A stretch of 64,000 nt of DNA from Actinocorallia herbida (GTDB taxonomy: Bacteria > Actinomycetota > Actinomycetes > Streptosporangiales > Streptosporangiaceae), in NCBI RefSeq assembly GCF_003751225.1, contig NZ_RJKE01000001.1, positions 3,162,001 through 3,226,000 on the forward strand. The letters are read 5' to 3'. The number at the start of each line of letters is the position of its first letter. Positions within the stretch are counted from its first letter, which is position 1. This document shows, piece by piece, positions 45,086 to 53,443 of this stretch. Under the pieces are notes generated by a model. It did not search any database, had not been told where the DNA came from, and saw only the letters and a list, made by a program, of their open reading frames with translations. Made by a program: the position numbers and the translations under genes.

Positions 45086-45537
45086 CTTCGGCCGGTGGAG
45101 AGCGTCGTGACCTCGAACTCGCGCTGGGCGAGCAGATCAACGCCCTGCTCGGCGCGACCCGAGCCCTGAGTGAGCGCAGTGCCGCGCACTTCCACCCGGG
45201 GCTCCAGCCCGCCGCGTTCCACATCGCCCGCTGGCTCTACGCCTTCGGCCCCGCCCGCCCCAGCGCCGTCGCCGAGGCCGTCGGGATGGACCGCAGCTCG
45301 ACCAGCACCCTGATCGGCAAGATGCGCTCGCTCGGCCTCCTGGAGAGTTCCCCGGCCGCCGGCGACCGGCGCGGCGTCGTCGTCGGGCTCGGCGCGGAGG
45401 GCCGGCGACGCGTGGCGGTGACGCTGGAGGAGCGGGGACGCGAGTTCTCCGCGCGCACCCGCGACTGGTCGGAGGCCGACCTCGCCCACCTCACCCGGCT
45501 CCTCGCCCGACTCACGTCGGGTGAAGCGGGCGGATGA
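45076..45537 (+). CDS. MarR family transcriptional regulator
   Basis: The 153-residue protein has the MarR winged helix in residues about 45-115 (FHIARWLYAFGPARPSAVAE with AVGMDRSSTSTLIGKM, then the wing AGDRRGVVVGLGAEGRRR). The ATG at 45076 lacks a ribosome-binding site and is embedded in the palindrome, so it may be leaderless. It is divergent from the SDR gene and probably represses it. Its stop lies 3 bp from the convergent TetR stop. Confidence 0.88.
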   Translation: MQTTSAGGERRDLELALGEQINALLGATRALSERSAAHFHPGLQPAAFHIARWLYAFGPARPSAVAEAVGMDRSSTSTLIGKMRSLGLLESSPAAGDRRGVVVGLGAEGRRRVAVTLEERGREFSARTRDWSEADLAHLTRLLARLTSGEAGG

Positions 45538-45540
45538 CGG

Positions 45541-46134
45541 TCAGGCGAGGCCGTCGATCCAGGCGATGAGCCGCGCGCCCCGGGCGGCCATGATGCCGGG
45601 GTCGCGCAGGGTGTTGGTGAGCACGGACATGCCCTGGTAGGCCGCGACGAGTTCGACGGCCAGGTCCTGGGCGTCGGGGCGGCCCATCTGGGTGAACTGA
45701 CCGGAGACCCAGGCGATCAGGGCGCGCATGACCTCGGCGGCCGCCTGGTCGAGGCCGTCGTCGCGTTTGTCGAGTTCGGTGGCGAGGGTGCCGAACGGGC
45801 AGCCGAAGCGCGCCGCGGTCTCGCGCTGGTCGACCCAGCCCGTGATGAGGGCCTTGAGGCGGTCGGCCGGCTCGGGCAGCGCGTCGAGCCGCTCGGTGAG
45901 GGCCGCGAGTCGGGCGCGGTGGGCGCCGACGGCCGCCTCGACGAGCTGGTCCTTGGTCTTGAAGTAGTAGTAGACGTTGCCCACGGGCACGTCGGCGAGG
46001 CGTGCGATGTCGTTCAGCGTCGTCTTCTCCACACCCTGCCGGTGGAAGACCTCCGCCGCCGCGTTGGCCAGCCGCTCGCGCTTCGCGCCGCCGCGGCGCC
46101 GGACGGGTCGCGTCGGGGAATCTGAGTCAGTCAC
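45541..46134 (-). CDS. TetR family transcriptional regulator
   Basis: The 197-residue protein has the TetR HTH (GVEKTTLNDIARLADVPVGN and YYYFKTKDQLV) and a C-terminal ligand domain with the motif FGCPFGTLATELDKRDDGL, typical of the YcdC/AcrR-like group with Cys-containing pockets. I chose GTG 46134; TTG 46152 is in frame with no better signal. Two dyads with the ACTGACTAAG core lie around and upstream of the start, and the divergent NmrA-like gene is the likely target. Confidence 0.88.
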   Translation of the reverse strand: MTDSDSPTRPVRRRGGAKRERLANAAAEVFHRQGVEKTTLNDIARLADVPVGNVYYYFKTKDQLVEAAVGAHRARLAALTERLDALPEPADRLKALITGWVDQRETAARFGCPFGTLATELDKRDDGLDQAAAEVMRALIAWVSGQFTQMGRPDAQDLAVELVAAYQGMSVLTNTLRDPGIMAARGARLIAWIDGLA

Positions 46135-46195
46135 CTGACTAAGGGTAGACAAGATCCACCGTGCTGGCTATCGTCCTTCTTAGTCAGTCGACTAA
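46125..46195. promoter_or_regulatory. Two TetR-type dyads between TetR and NmrA-like gene
   Basis: AGTCAG-TCAC-CTGACT (46125-46140) overlaps the TetR start, and TTAGTC-AGTC-GACTAA (46180-46195) lies 53 bp before the NmrA ATG. Both contain AGTCAGTC, and extended forms share ACTGACTAAG on one strand, consistent with two sites for one repressor. Confidence 0.65.
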
Positions 46196-46247
46196 CTTAA
46201 AACCGGACGCGGCATGGCGCCGCGTCTTCCCGGAAAGAGGAACGAAC

Positions 46248-47072
46248 ATGATCGTTGTCACGGGCGCCACCGGAAACGTCGGCCGGACCCTGGTCCGGAC
46301 GCTGGCCGAGGCGGGCGAGCCGGTGACCGCCGTGTCCCGCCGCGTCACCGAGACCGACGTCCCGGCCGGCGTGCGCGCCGTCGCCGCGGACCTCGGCGAC
46401 CCGGCGAGCCTGGCGGCCGCGCTGGACGGGGCGAAGGCCCTGTTCCTGCTGGTCGCGGGGGAGGACCCGGCCGGACTGCTGGCACGGGCGAAGGACGCGG
46501 GGGCCGCGAAGGTGGTGCTGCTGTCCTCGCAGGGCGTCGGCACCCGGCCCGGCGGGGCCTACGCGCACGCCGCGGGCTTCGAGAAGGCCGTCGCAGAGTC
46601 CGGCTTGGCTTACACGGTCCTGAGGTCGGGCGGCATGGCGTCCAACGCCCTCGCCTGGGCCGAGCCCGTCCGCGCCCACCGCGCGGCGGCCGCCCCCTTC
46701 GCCGAGGTCGGCCTGCCCTTCATCGACCCGGACGACGTCGCCGCGGTCGCCGCGGCGGTGCTCACGGGCGACGGCCACGACGGCGCGACCTACGTGCTCA
46801 CCGGACCCGCGCCGACGACCCCGCGCGAGCGCGCCGAGGCCATCGCCTCCGTGATCGGGGAACGCGTGGCGTTCGTCGAGCAGACCCGAGAGGAGGCGCA
46901 CGCCCAGATGTCGGCCTTCATGCCCGCCGCGGTGGTCGAGGGCACCCTCGCCATCCTCGGCGAGCCCACCCCCGCCGAGCAGGCCGTCAGCGGCGACGTC
47001 GCGCGGATCCTGGGCCGGCCTGCCGCGCCCTTCGCCGCATGGGCCGCCCGCAACGCGGCGGCCTTTCGCTGA
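46248..47072 (+). CDS. NmrA-like NAD(P)-binding protein
   Basis: This 274-residue atypical SDR has the N-terminal Rossmann motif VTGATGNVGRTLVRTLAE and the TAVSRR segment, but lacks a clear Tyr-x3-Lys active site, as NmrA-like sensors and quinone-reductase-like (QorB) proteins do. The middle carries VVLLSSQGVGTRPGGAYA with VLRSGGMASN. It may reduce quinones or sense NADP redox state. AAAGAGG precedes the ATG. It is under the divergent TetR gene, and is followed by an SDR gene after a 12-bp hairpin. Confidence 0.85.
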   Translation: MIVVTGATGNVGRTLVRTLAEAGEPVTAVSRRVTETDVPAGVRAVAADLGDPASLAAALDGAKALFLLVAGEDPAGLLARAKDAGAAKVVLLSSQGVGTRPGGAYAHAAGFEKAVAESGLAYTVLRSGGMASNALAWAEPVRAHRAAAAPFAEVGLPFIDPDDVAAVAAAVLTGDGHDGATYVLTGPAPTTPRERAEAIASVIGERVAFVEQTREEAHAQMSAFMPAAVVEGTLAILGEPTPAEQAVSGDVARILGRPAAPFAAWAARNAAAFR

Positions 47073-47088
47073 GGTGCCGCACCTTCTT

Positions 47089-47123
47089 CCGGAAAGCCTG
47101 ACACTGGCTGGCAGGTTTTCCGG
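47089..47123. terminator. Inverted repeat between NmrA-like and SDR genes
   Basis: CCGGAAAGCCTG (47089-47100) pairs with CAGGTTTTCCGG (47112-47123) with one mismatch and an 11-nt loop. It ends 14 bp before the SDR start, so it may either terminate the upstream transcript or be an operator. Confidence 0.5.
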
Positions 47124-47136
47124 GGAGGGTGGAGGT

Positions 47137-48042
47137 ATGAACGAACGGAAGATCGCGTTGGTGGCGGGGGCGACCCGGGGAGCGGGCCGGGGAGTGGCGA
47201 TCGCGCTCGGCGAGGTCGGGGCGACGGTGTACGTGACGGGAAGGAGCGGGGGAGGGAAGCGGTCGGAAATGGACCGGCCGGAGACGATCGAGGAGACCGC
47301 CGCGCTCGTCGACGAGGCGGGCGGGGTCGGGATCCCGGTCGTGGTCGACCATCTGGAGCACGCCCAGGTGAAGGCGCTGATCGACCGGATCGATGCCGAG
47401 CAGGGCCGGCTCGACGTCCTGGTGAACGACATCTGGGGCGGCGAACTGCTGTTCAGCTGGGACTCGAAGGTCTGGGAGCACTCCCTGGACGACGGCCTCC
47501 GCATCCTCAGGCTCGCGATCGACACCCACATCGTCACCAGCCACTACGCGCTCCCCCTGCTGATCAGGAACCCGGGCGGGCTCGTCGTCGAGATGACCGA
47601 CGGCACCGCCGAGTACAACGCCGACCACTACCGGGTCTCCCTCTTCTACGACCTCGCGAAGGTGTCCGTGAACCGGCTCGGCTTCGCCCAGTCCAAGGAA
47701 CTCGAACCCTTCGGCGGGACCGCCGTGTCGCTGACCCCGGGCTGGATGCGGTCGGAACTCATGCTCGAGCACTACGGCGTCACCGAGGCGAACTGGCGGG
47801 ACGCGCTCGAGGTCCAGCCCCACTTCGCCATCTCCGAGACCCCGCTGTTCGTCGGCCGCGCCGTGGCGGCCCTCGCGGCCGACCCCGACCGCCGCCGCTG
47901 GAACGGCGAGTCCCTGTCCAGCGGCGGCCTCGCCCAGGTCTACGGCTTCACCGACGCCGACGGCAGCCGTCCCGACGCCTGGCGCTACCTCGTGGAGGTC
48001 CAGGACCAGGGTGGACCGGCCGACGTCACCGGCTACCGCTGA
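47137..48042 (+). CDS. Short-chain dehydrogenase/reductase
   Basis: This 301-residue SDR has the cofactor loop AGATRGAGRG near residue 10, with Arg in VTGRSGGG favouring NADP. The variant LVNDIWGGE replaces NNAG, and VEMTDGTAEY is followed by the catalytic pair in YDLAK (Tyr about 170). It resembles the longer DHRS1-type SDRs with WGG and extra loops. GGAGGT directly precedes the ATG. Its 3' end overlaps the convergent WYL regulator by 10 bp. Confidence 0.88.
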   Translation: MNERKIALVAGATRGAGRGVAIALGEVGATVYVTGRSGGGKRSEMDRPETIEETAALVDEAGGVGIPVVVDHLEHAQVKALIDRIDAEQGRLDVLVNDIWGGELLFSWDSKVWEHSLDDGLRILRLAIDTHIVTSHYALPLLIRNPGGLVVEMTDGTAEYNADHYRVSLFYDLAKVSVNRLGFAQSKELEPFGGTAVSLTPGWMRSELMLEHYGVTEANWRDALEVQPHFAISETPLFVGRAVAALAADPDRRRWNGESLSSGGLAQVYGFTDADGSRPDAWRYLVEVQDQGGPADVTGYR

Positions 48043-48998
48043 TCCGGCCCGTACCGCGCGGCCATCCGCGTGACGGCCGCCCGCACTCGGGCCCGGAGTT
48101 CCGGAGGTGCCAGCACCTCCGCCTCCGGCCCGAGCCGCATCATCTGGTCGAACGCGACATCGAGCCCCTCGACCGGCAGCACGGTCGTGACCCACCCCTG
48201 TCCGTCCGGCGCACCGACCTCCGCCAGCGCCCGTGCGACGGCCGGTGGCTCGGCCACCCGCCGCAACGCCCCCATCCCGGCAGGACTCAGCCGGACGGTG
48301 ATCTCGCTCCGATGCATGCCCGCGACGAACCGGGCGGCCTGCTCGGCCCAGACCCCCGCCAGATCGAAGTCCTCCTCCCGCACGAACGCCGCCCCGGTCT
48401 CGGCCAACGACGAGATGCGATCCACCCGGTAGGTCCGGAACCGCCCCCGCACCGAGGCGACCAGATACCAGACACCCCCTTTGAGCACGAGCCCATAGGG
48501 CAGCACGGTCCGCGGTTCCCCCCGGTAACCGATCTCCACCTCCCGATCCGTCCACACGGCCCGGGCCAGCGCCACCAGCAGCACGGGCGCCTCGCCCCCG
48601 ACCCACCACCCCGGAACGTCCAGGTGAAACCGCCGGCTGGTCCACTCCGGCGCCCCCCGGAACCCCTCCGGCAACGCCGCCAGCAGCTTCAACCGCGTGG
48701 ACGCCACGACCTCGGCCAGCCCCAACTGCTCCGCCGCCTCACCCAGCCCCGCAAGGAACAACGCCTCGGCCTCCTCCCGCGTCATCCCCGTCAGCCGAGT
48801 CCGAAACCCCCCGACCAGCCGATACCCCCCATACCTCCCCTGCTCCGCATAAAGCGGCACCCCCGCCTCCACCAGCGCCGCGACATCCCGATACACCGTC
48901 CGCTCCGACACCCCCAGCTCCCCGGCCAGCTCCGCCGCCGTCAACACCCCCCGCCCCTGCACCAGCAGCACCAACGAAATCAACCGAGCCGCCCTCAC
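48033..48998 (-). CDS. WYL-domain transcriptional regulator (YafY/PafB type)
   Basis: The 321-residue protein has an N-terminal DeoR-like HTH_11 (LTAAELAGELGVSERTVYRD) and a WYL domain (EIGYRGEPRTVLPYGLVLKG followed by WYLVASVRGRFRTYRVDRIS), then a WCX C-terminal extension. WYL regulators bind nucleotide-like or single-stranded DNA ligands and control stress or metabolic genes. The GTG at 48998 directly precedes the HTH. It converges with the SDR gene; the stretch 49000-49139 beyond it shows no gene. Confidence 0.9.
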   Translation of the reverse strand: MRAARLISLVLLVQGRGVLTAAELAGELGVSERTVYRDVAALVEAGVPLYAEQGRYGGYRLVGGFRTRLTGMTREEAEALFLAGLGEAAEQLGLAEVVASTRLKLLAALPEGFRGAPEWTSRRFHLDVPGWWVGGEAPVLLVALARAVWTDREVEIGYRGEPRTVLPYGLVLKGGVWYLVASVRGRFRTYRVDRISSLAETGAAFVREEDFDLAGVWAEQAARFVAGMHRSEITVRLSPAGMGALRRVAEPPAVARALAEVGAPDGQGWVTTVLPVEGLDVAFDQMMRLGPEAEVLAPPELRARVRAAVTRMAARYGPDQR

Positions 48999-49139
48999 CC
49001 CACCAACCTAACCCCCGCCCCACGCAACCCATCCCGCTCCTCACCCCGGAACGTCGCACGCCCCGGCCGGGCGCTGGGCGCGGAGCGGGGCGTGTCTGTG
49101 AGAGGGGCGTGACCCTCGGCCGAGAAAAGGTGAGGTGGG

Positions 49140-49961
49140 TCAGGGGGTGAAGGTCGCGGTGGCGGAGGAGAGGACGGGGCGGTCGGCTATGAGGGCGGTG
49201 TAGGTGGCGCCCTCGGGGGTGCGGTGGGCGGTGAGGGTGAGGGGATCGCCGGGGGTCACGGGGGCGGTGAAGCGGGCGGAGGTGGAGTGGAGGTCGGCGG
49301 GGTGGGCGCCTAGGGCCCGGGCCAGGCCTACGGTGGTGGTGGCGAGGGTGGCGAGGCCGTGGAGGATGGGGTGGTCGAAGCCTGCGGTTCTGGCGGCCTC
49401 GGGGTCTATGTGGAGGGGGTGGAGGTCGCCGGAGAGGCGGTAGAGGGCGGCTTGGTCGGGGGAGGTGGGGATGTCGATGGTGAGGGGAGGCTCGGGTGAG
49501 GGGGCGGGGCGGGGGGTGGAGGGGCCCCGGTCGCCGCCGAAGCCGCCTCGGCCGGGGGCGAAGATGGTCCAGGTGGCGGTGAAGCAGCGGGATTCGACCT
49601 CGATGTCGAAGACGGCGGCCGAACCTTTGTCCCAGACCGCGGATACGCGGGAGGAGAGGGTGAGTTCGCCGCTCGGGGGGAGCGGGGCGGACACTTCCAG
49701 GCGCTGGGAGCCGTGGAGGGCGGTCGACTGCTCGAAGGCGCCGTTGGCGCCGGCGACGTCGGGGGCCCATTGGGCGAGGGTGAGGCCGAAGGTGGGCAGG
49801 ACGCGGAGGCGGCGTTCGTAGACGAGGTCGAGGTCGTCGGCGTGGGCGCCGACGGACAGGGCGTAGAGGATGGCGTCGCGTTCGGTCCAGGTGGCGGTGC
49901 GCTCGCCGAGGTGGACTCCGGTCCAGGCGCCGGCCGGGTCCTGCGGGACGGGAAGGCTCAT
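49140..49961 (-). CDS. MaoC-family dehydratase (double hotdog)
   Basis: This 273-residue protein has an N-terminal divergent hotdog (ILYALSVGAHADDLDLVYER, residues 30-50) and a catalytic C-terminal hotdog with the hydratase motif DLHPLHIDPEAARTAGFD (Asp and His of the hydratase-2 motif) and HPILHGLATLATTTVGLA. It is predicted to hydrate a 2-enoyl-CoA to the (R)-3-hydroxyacyl-CoA. Its ATG overlaps the thiolase stop as ATGA, giving a coupled beta-oxidation pair. Confidence 0.9.
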   Translation of the reverse strand: MSLPVPQDPAGAWTGVHLGERTATWTERDAILYALSVGAHADDLDLVYERRLRVLPTFGLTLAQWAPDVAGANGAFEQSTALHGSQRLEVSAPLPPSGELTLSSRVSAVWDKGSAAVFDIEVESRCFTATWTIFAPGRGGFGGDRGPSTPRPAPSPEPPLTIDIPTSPDQAALYRLSGDLHPLHIDPEAARTAGFDHPILHGLATLATTTVGLARALGAHPADLHSTSARFTAPVTPGDPLTLTAHRTPEGATYTALIADRPVLSSATATFTP

Positions 49962-51178
49962 GCGAGCCGCTCCACGATGAGGGCCATGCCCTGGCCGCCT
50001 GCGGCGCACATGGTGACGGCGCCGTAGCGGCCGTCGCGGCGGCGGAGGCCGTTGACGAGGGTGGTGGTGAGGCGGGCGCCGGTCATGCCGAACGGGTGGC
50101 CGAGGGCGATCGCGCCGCCGTGGACGTTGACCTTGTCCTCGTCCAGGCCCAGATCGTCGCAGACCGGGAGGACCTGGGCGGCGAACGCCTCGTTGATCTC
50201 GACCAGGTCGAGGTCGGCGGCGGTGATCCCGGCGCGGGACAGGGCCTGGCGCATCGCGTCGGTCGGGCCGAGGCCCATGATCTCCGGCGAGAGCGCGGAC
50301 ACCCCGGTGGAGACGAGCCGGGCGAGCGGCGCCAGGCCGAGCTCGGCGGCCTTACGGTCGGACATGATGACGAGCGCGGCGGCCCCGTCGTTGAGCGGGC
50401 AGCAGTTCCCGGCGGTCACCGTGCCGTCCGGCCGGAACACCGGCTTGAGCCCCGCGACGGACTCGGCGGTGACCCCCGGCCGCGGGCAGTCGTCGCGCGA
50501 GACGACGGTCCCGTCGGGCAGCGTCACCGGCGTGATGTCGAGGTCGAAGAACCCGTCCGCGACGGCCTTCTCGGCGAGGTGCTGGCTGCGGACCCCGAAC
50601 GCGTCCTGCCGCTCCCGGCTGATCCCGCGCAGCTGCGCGACGTTCTCGGCGGTCTGCCCCATCGCGACGTAAGGGTCGGGCAGTTCCCCGGACTCGCGCG
50701 GGTCCCGCCACACCGGAACCCCCGCCCCCGTCCGGGACGCGCTGCGCTCCTCGGCCGCGGCGTACCGCGGGTGGTGGGTGCCCTCGGCCCCGTCGGACTT
50801 CCCGCGCGAGTACCGCGACACGCACTCGACGCCCGCCGAGACGAACGCGTCGCCCTCACCGGACCGGATCGCGTGCAGCGCCATCCGTGTCGTCTGCACG
50901 CTGGACGCGCAGTACCGCTGCACGACGGTGCCCGGTACCGCGTCGAGCCCCAGTCCGATCGCGGCCTGCCGGGCGATGTTGTAGCCCTGCTCGCCCGCGG
51001 GCTGCGCGCACCCGACCATCAGGTCGTCCAGCGACGCCGGATCGAGCGCGGGTACCTGGGCCAGCGCCGCCGTCACCATCTGGATCAGCAGGTCGTCCGG
51101 CCGCAGGTCCTTCAACGAGCCCTTGTACGCCCGCCCGATCGGCGAGCGGGCCGTCGCGACGATGACCGCCTCAGGCAT
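49958..51178 (-). CDS. Thiolase (acetyl-CoA C-acyltransferase)
   Basis: This 406-residue thiolase has the nucleophilic Cys in VQRYCASSVQTTRMALHA (C90), the GHPFGMTGAR motif with His, and CAAGGQGMALIVE with the second catalytic Cys. It cleaves 3-ketoacyl-CoA or, in reverse, condenses two acyl-CoAs. GGAGG precedes the ATG at 51178. It is the first gene of the pair with the MaoC dehydratase. A dyad TAGC-AAAC-GCTA (51233-51244) lies about 55 bp upstream and may serve a TetR regulator elsewhere. Confidence 0.94.
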   Translation of the reverse strand: MPEAVIVATARSPIGRAYKGSLKDLRPDDLLIQMVTAALAQVPALDPASLDDLMVGCAQPAGEQGYNIARQAAIGLGLDAVPGTVVQRYCASSVQTTRMALHAIRSGEGDAFVSAGVECVSRYSRGKSDGAEGTHHPRYAAAEERSASRTGAGVPVWRDPRESGELPDPYVAMGQTAENVAQLRGISRERQDAFGVRSQHLAEKAVADGFFDLDITPVTLPDGTVVSRDDCPRPGVTAESVAGLKPVFRPDGTVTAGNCCPLNDGAAALVIMSDRKAAELGLAPLARLVSTGVSALSPEIMGLGPTDAMRQALSRAGITAADLDLVEINEAFAAQVLPVCDDLGLDEDKVNVHGGAIALGHPFGMTGARLTTTLVNGLRRRDGRYGAVTMCAAGGQGMALIVERLA

Positions 51179-51232
51179 TCGATGCACCTCCAAGCTCAGG
51201 GGGCGGGCACGGCGCACGCACCGCGGTCAATG

Positions 51233-51244
51233 TAGCAAACGCTA
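51233..51244. promoter_or_regulatory. TAGC-N4-GCTA dyad upstream of thiolase
   Basis: TAGCAAACGCTA lies 55 bp before the thiolase start, in the form of the AGC-N4-GCT half-sites found at many TetR-controlled acyl-CoA operons. The regulator is not encoded next to it. Confidence 0.4.
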
Positions 51245-51278
51245 GGTTGGTACCGGGCGTCCGCCCTGCCGTGCGCGC

Positions 51279-51310
51279 GCGGCCCCCACCCGGGAGCGGG
51301 CGGGGGCCGC
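51279..51310. terminator. Terminator after the MMPL gene
   Basis: GCGGCCCCCACCCG and CGGGCGGGGGCCGC form a 14-bp stem with one mismatch and a 4-nt loop. It begins 15 bp past the MMPL stop. Confidence 0.75.
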
Positions 51311-51325
51311 GGTGGGGGTCCGGGG

Positions 51326-53311
51326 TCAGGAGACGGGGGTGAGGGGCGCGGGTTCCGGGGGGCCGATGGTCGGGCGGCGGCGGAGCGACCAGGTCCGATC
51401 GTTCAGGAGGGACAGGGCGGCCGGGAGGAGGATCACCCGGATGAGGGTGGCGTCCAGGAGGACGGCGACGGCCAGGCCCACGCCGAGCTGCTTGAAGTCC
51501 TGCATGGAGAGGGTCGCGAAGACCGAGAACACGGCGACCATGATGAGGGCGGCGCTCGTCACGGTGCCCGCGCTGGAGCCGATCCCGTGGAAGATCGCCG
51601 AGCGCGTCGGCATGCCCTGCCGCCAGGCCTCGCGAATGCGGGAGACGACGAAGACGTGGTAGTCCATCGACAGCCCGAAGAGGATGACGAAGACGAACAG
51701 CGGCAGCCACGCCTGGACGGCCCCGGCACCGGTCGTGCCGACGAGTTCGTCGCCCCACCCGTGCTGGAAGATCGCGACGATGACGCCGTAGGCGGCCCCC
51801 ACCGACAAGAGGTTCAGCACGACCGACACCGCCGCTATCGCCACCGACCGGAAGGCCAGGAGCATGATCAGGAACGCGGCTCCGGCGACGAAGGCGAACA
51901 CCGGGAGCACGGCGTCCTTGAGCCGGGCGTTGTAGTCGTCGCTGAAGGCGAGGTCGCCGTGGATCGCGGCGTCCGGACGGTCCTCGATGGCGGCGCGCGC
52001 CCGGTCGAGGTCCGCCTCGGTCGCGAGCGGGATCGTGATGCGGGTCAGCCCGTTCTGCTCCCGCGCCTCCCCGAGCGCGGCCAGGTCCCCGGCCGGTCCC
52101 TTGACGAGGATCTCGCCGGTCTCGGCCTTGGCGGGGAACTCCGCGGCGATGTGCTCGTAGGCGGTGATGAGCGGATCGCTCGCCGGGATCGTCTGGCGCA
52201 GCGAGAGCAGCTCGGTCCGCATGCCGAGGGCGGGCAGGGCGAGCGCGACCAGGAAGGCCACCGCGAGCGCCGTGGCGAGGCCCGGCTTGGCGATGACCCC
52301 GCGCAGGATCGCGGGCAGCACCCTTCCCTGACGGCGCGGGCGGCGCCGCCGGATCAGCCGCCCCGCGTCCACCTTGTCGCCGAGCAGTGACAGCAGTGCG
52401 GGCAGCACGGTGACCGAGCCGGTCATCGCGACGAGGACGACGAGGATCGTGCCGACGGCGAAGCTCTCGAACATCGGCATTCCGGATAGGAAGAGGCCCG
52501 CCATCGCGATGGTGACCGTCGCGCCCGAGACGAGGACCGAGTGTCCCGACGTCCGCGCGGCGATCCGCAGCGCCTCCTGCGCCGAGCGGCCGAGTTCCCG
52601 TTCCTCGCGCTCGCGCCGCAGGTAGAACAGGCAGTAGTCGACGCCGACGGCGAGCCCCATGAGCAGCATGACCGAGCCGGTGGCCTCGGCCGCCGGGAAC
52701 TGGTGGCTGGCCAGGGCCGCGAGCCCGGTCGCCGCGACGAAGGCCGTCAGGGCGAGGGCGACGGGCAGGACCGCGGCGACGAGGGCGCCGAAAGCGACGA
52801 GGAGGATGCCGAGCGCGAGTGGGACGGCGGTCCACTCGGCGCGCTCGAAGTCCTCGGAGATCGCCTTGCCGAACCAGAGGTCGACCGTGGCGCTCCCGAA
52901 CGTCTCGGTGCGCACCCCGGTCGCGGCGAGCGCGTCGCGCACCGCCGGATAGTGGTCCATGGCCTCGTCCGGGTCGCCCTTCCAGTCGAAGGAGACGAGG
53001 ACCTTGCCGCCGCTGCGGGCCGCCTCCTTCACGCGCACGGCCTGCCCGGTGCCCTTGACGGCGGCGATCACGGGGCCCGCGTCGGTCCCGTGCACGAGGA
53101 CGAGTTCGCCGGCGGGGTCCTCGATCCCCGCCGCGTCCAGCATCTCGATCGCCTGGCGGGACCCGCCGAAGGAGTCCTCGGCGCTGCTCATCTGCTGCTG
53201 GCCCGCCATCCCGCCGAGGACCGACGACGCGACGACGAAGAGCAGCCACAGCACTATTGCGGCGATCCGGTGGCGCGCGCTCCAGCCACCCAGCCTCTCA
53301 GCGATTTCCAT
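51326..53311 (-). CDS. MMPL/RND-type membrane transporter
   Basis: This 661-residue protein has the MMPL layout: one N-terminal helix, a soluble loop (residues about 35-150), five helices, a second long loop (about 340-450) and a final set of helices. The family signatures include VGVDYCLFYLRREREE and ILFGLSMDYHVFVVSRIREA, each containing the Asp/Tyr used in proton transfer. MMPL proteins export lipids or hydrophobic drugs in actinobacteria. A perfect 28-bp palindrome separates it from the divergent two-component genes, so it is their probable target. Confidence 0.93.
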   Translation of the reverse strand: MEIAERLGGWSARHRIAAIVLWLLFVVASSVLGGMAGQQQMSSAEDSFGGSRQAIEMLDAAGIEDPAGELVLVHGTDAGPVIAAVKGTGQAVRVKEAARSGGKVLVSFDWKGDPDEAMDHYPAVRDALAATGVRTETFGSATVDLWFGKAISEDFERAEWTAVPLALGILLVAFGALVAAVLPVALALTAFVAATGLAALASHQFPAAEATGSVMLLMGLAVGVDYCLFYLRREREERELGRSAQEALRIAARTSGHSVLVSGATVTIAMAGLFLSGMPMFESFAVGTILVVLVAMTGSVTVLPALLSLLGDKVDAGRLIRRRRPRRQGRVLPAILRGVIAKPGLATALAVAFLVALALPALGMRTELLSLRQTIPASDPLITAYEHIAAEFPAKAETGEILVKGPAGDLAALGEAREQNGLTRITIPLATEADLDRARAAIEDRPDAAIHGDLAFSDDYNARLKDAVLPVFAFVAGAAFLIMLLAFRSVAIAAVSVVLNLLSVGAAYGVIVAIFQHGWGDELVGTTGAGAVQAWLPLFVFVILFGLSMDYHVFVVSRIREAWRQGMPTRSAIFHGIGSSAGTVTSAALIMVAVFSVFATLSMQDFKQLGVGLAVAVLLDATLIRVILLPAALSLLNDRTWSLRRRPTIGPPEPAPLTPVS

Positions 53312-53364
53312 GGCCCCGACGCTAGAAATCGGGGCGGCCACTGGACATCCGGCGAGGTGGCGTC

Positions 53365-53392
53365 TCCGGGGTGGGTCTAGACCCACCCCGGA
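53365..53392. promoter_or_regulatory. Perfect 28-bp palindrome between MMPL and two-component genes
   Basis: TCCGGGGTGGGTCT followed by AGACCCACCCCGGA is a spacer-free perfect palindrome, 54 bp upstream of the MMPL start and 52 bp upstream of the kinase start. The central GGGTCTAGACCC fits a site for the NarL-type response regulator encoded next door. Confidence 0.7.
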
Positions 53393-53443
53393 AGGGAGAA
53401 TAGGTCCAGTGCCCGAAGACCGCCCCCGAGCCAGAGTGAAGGC

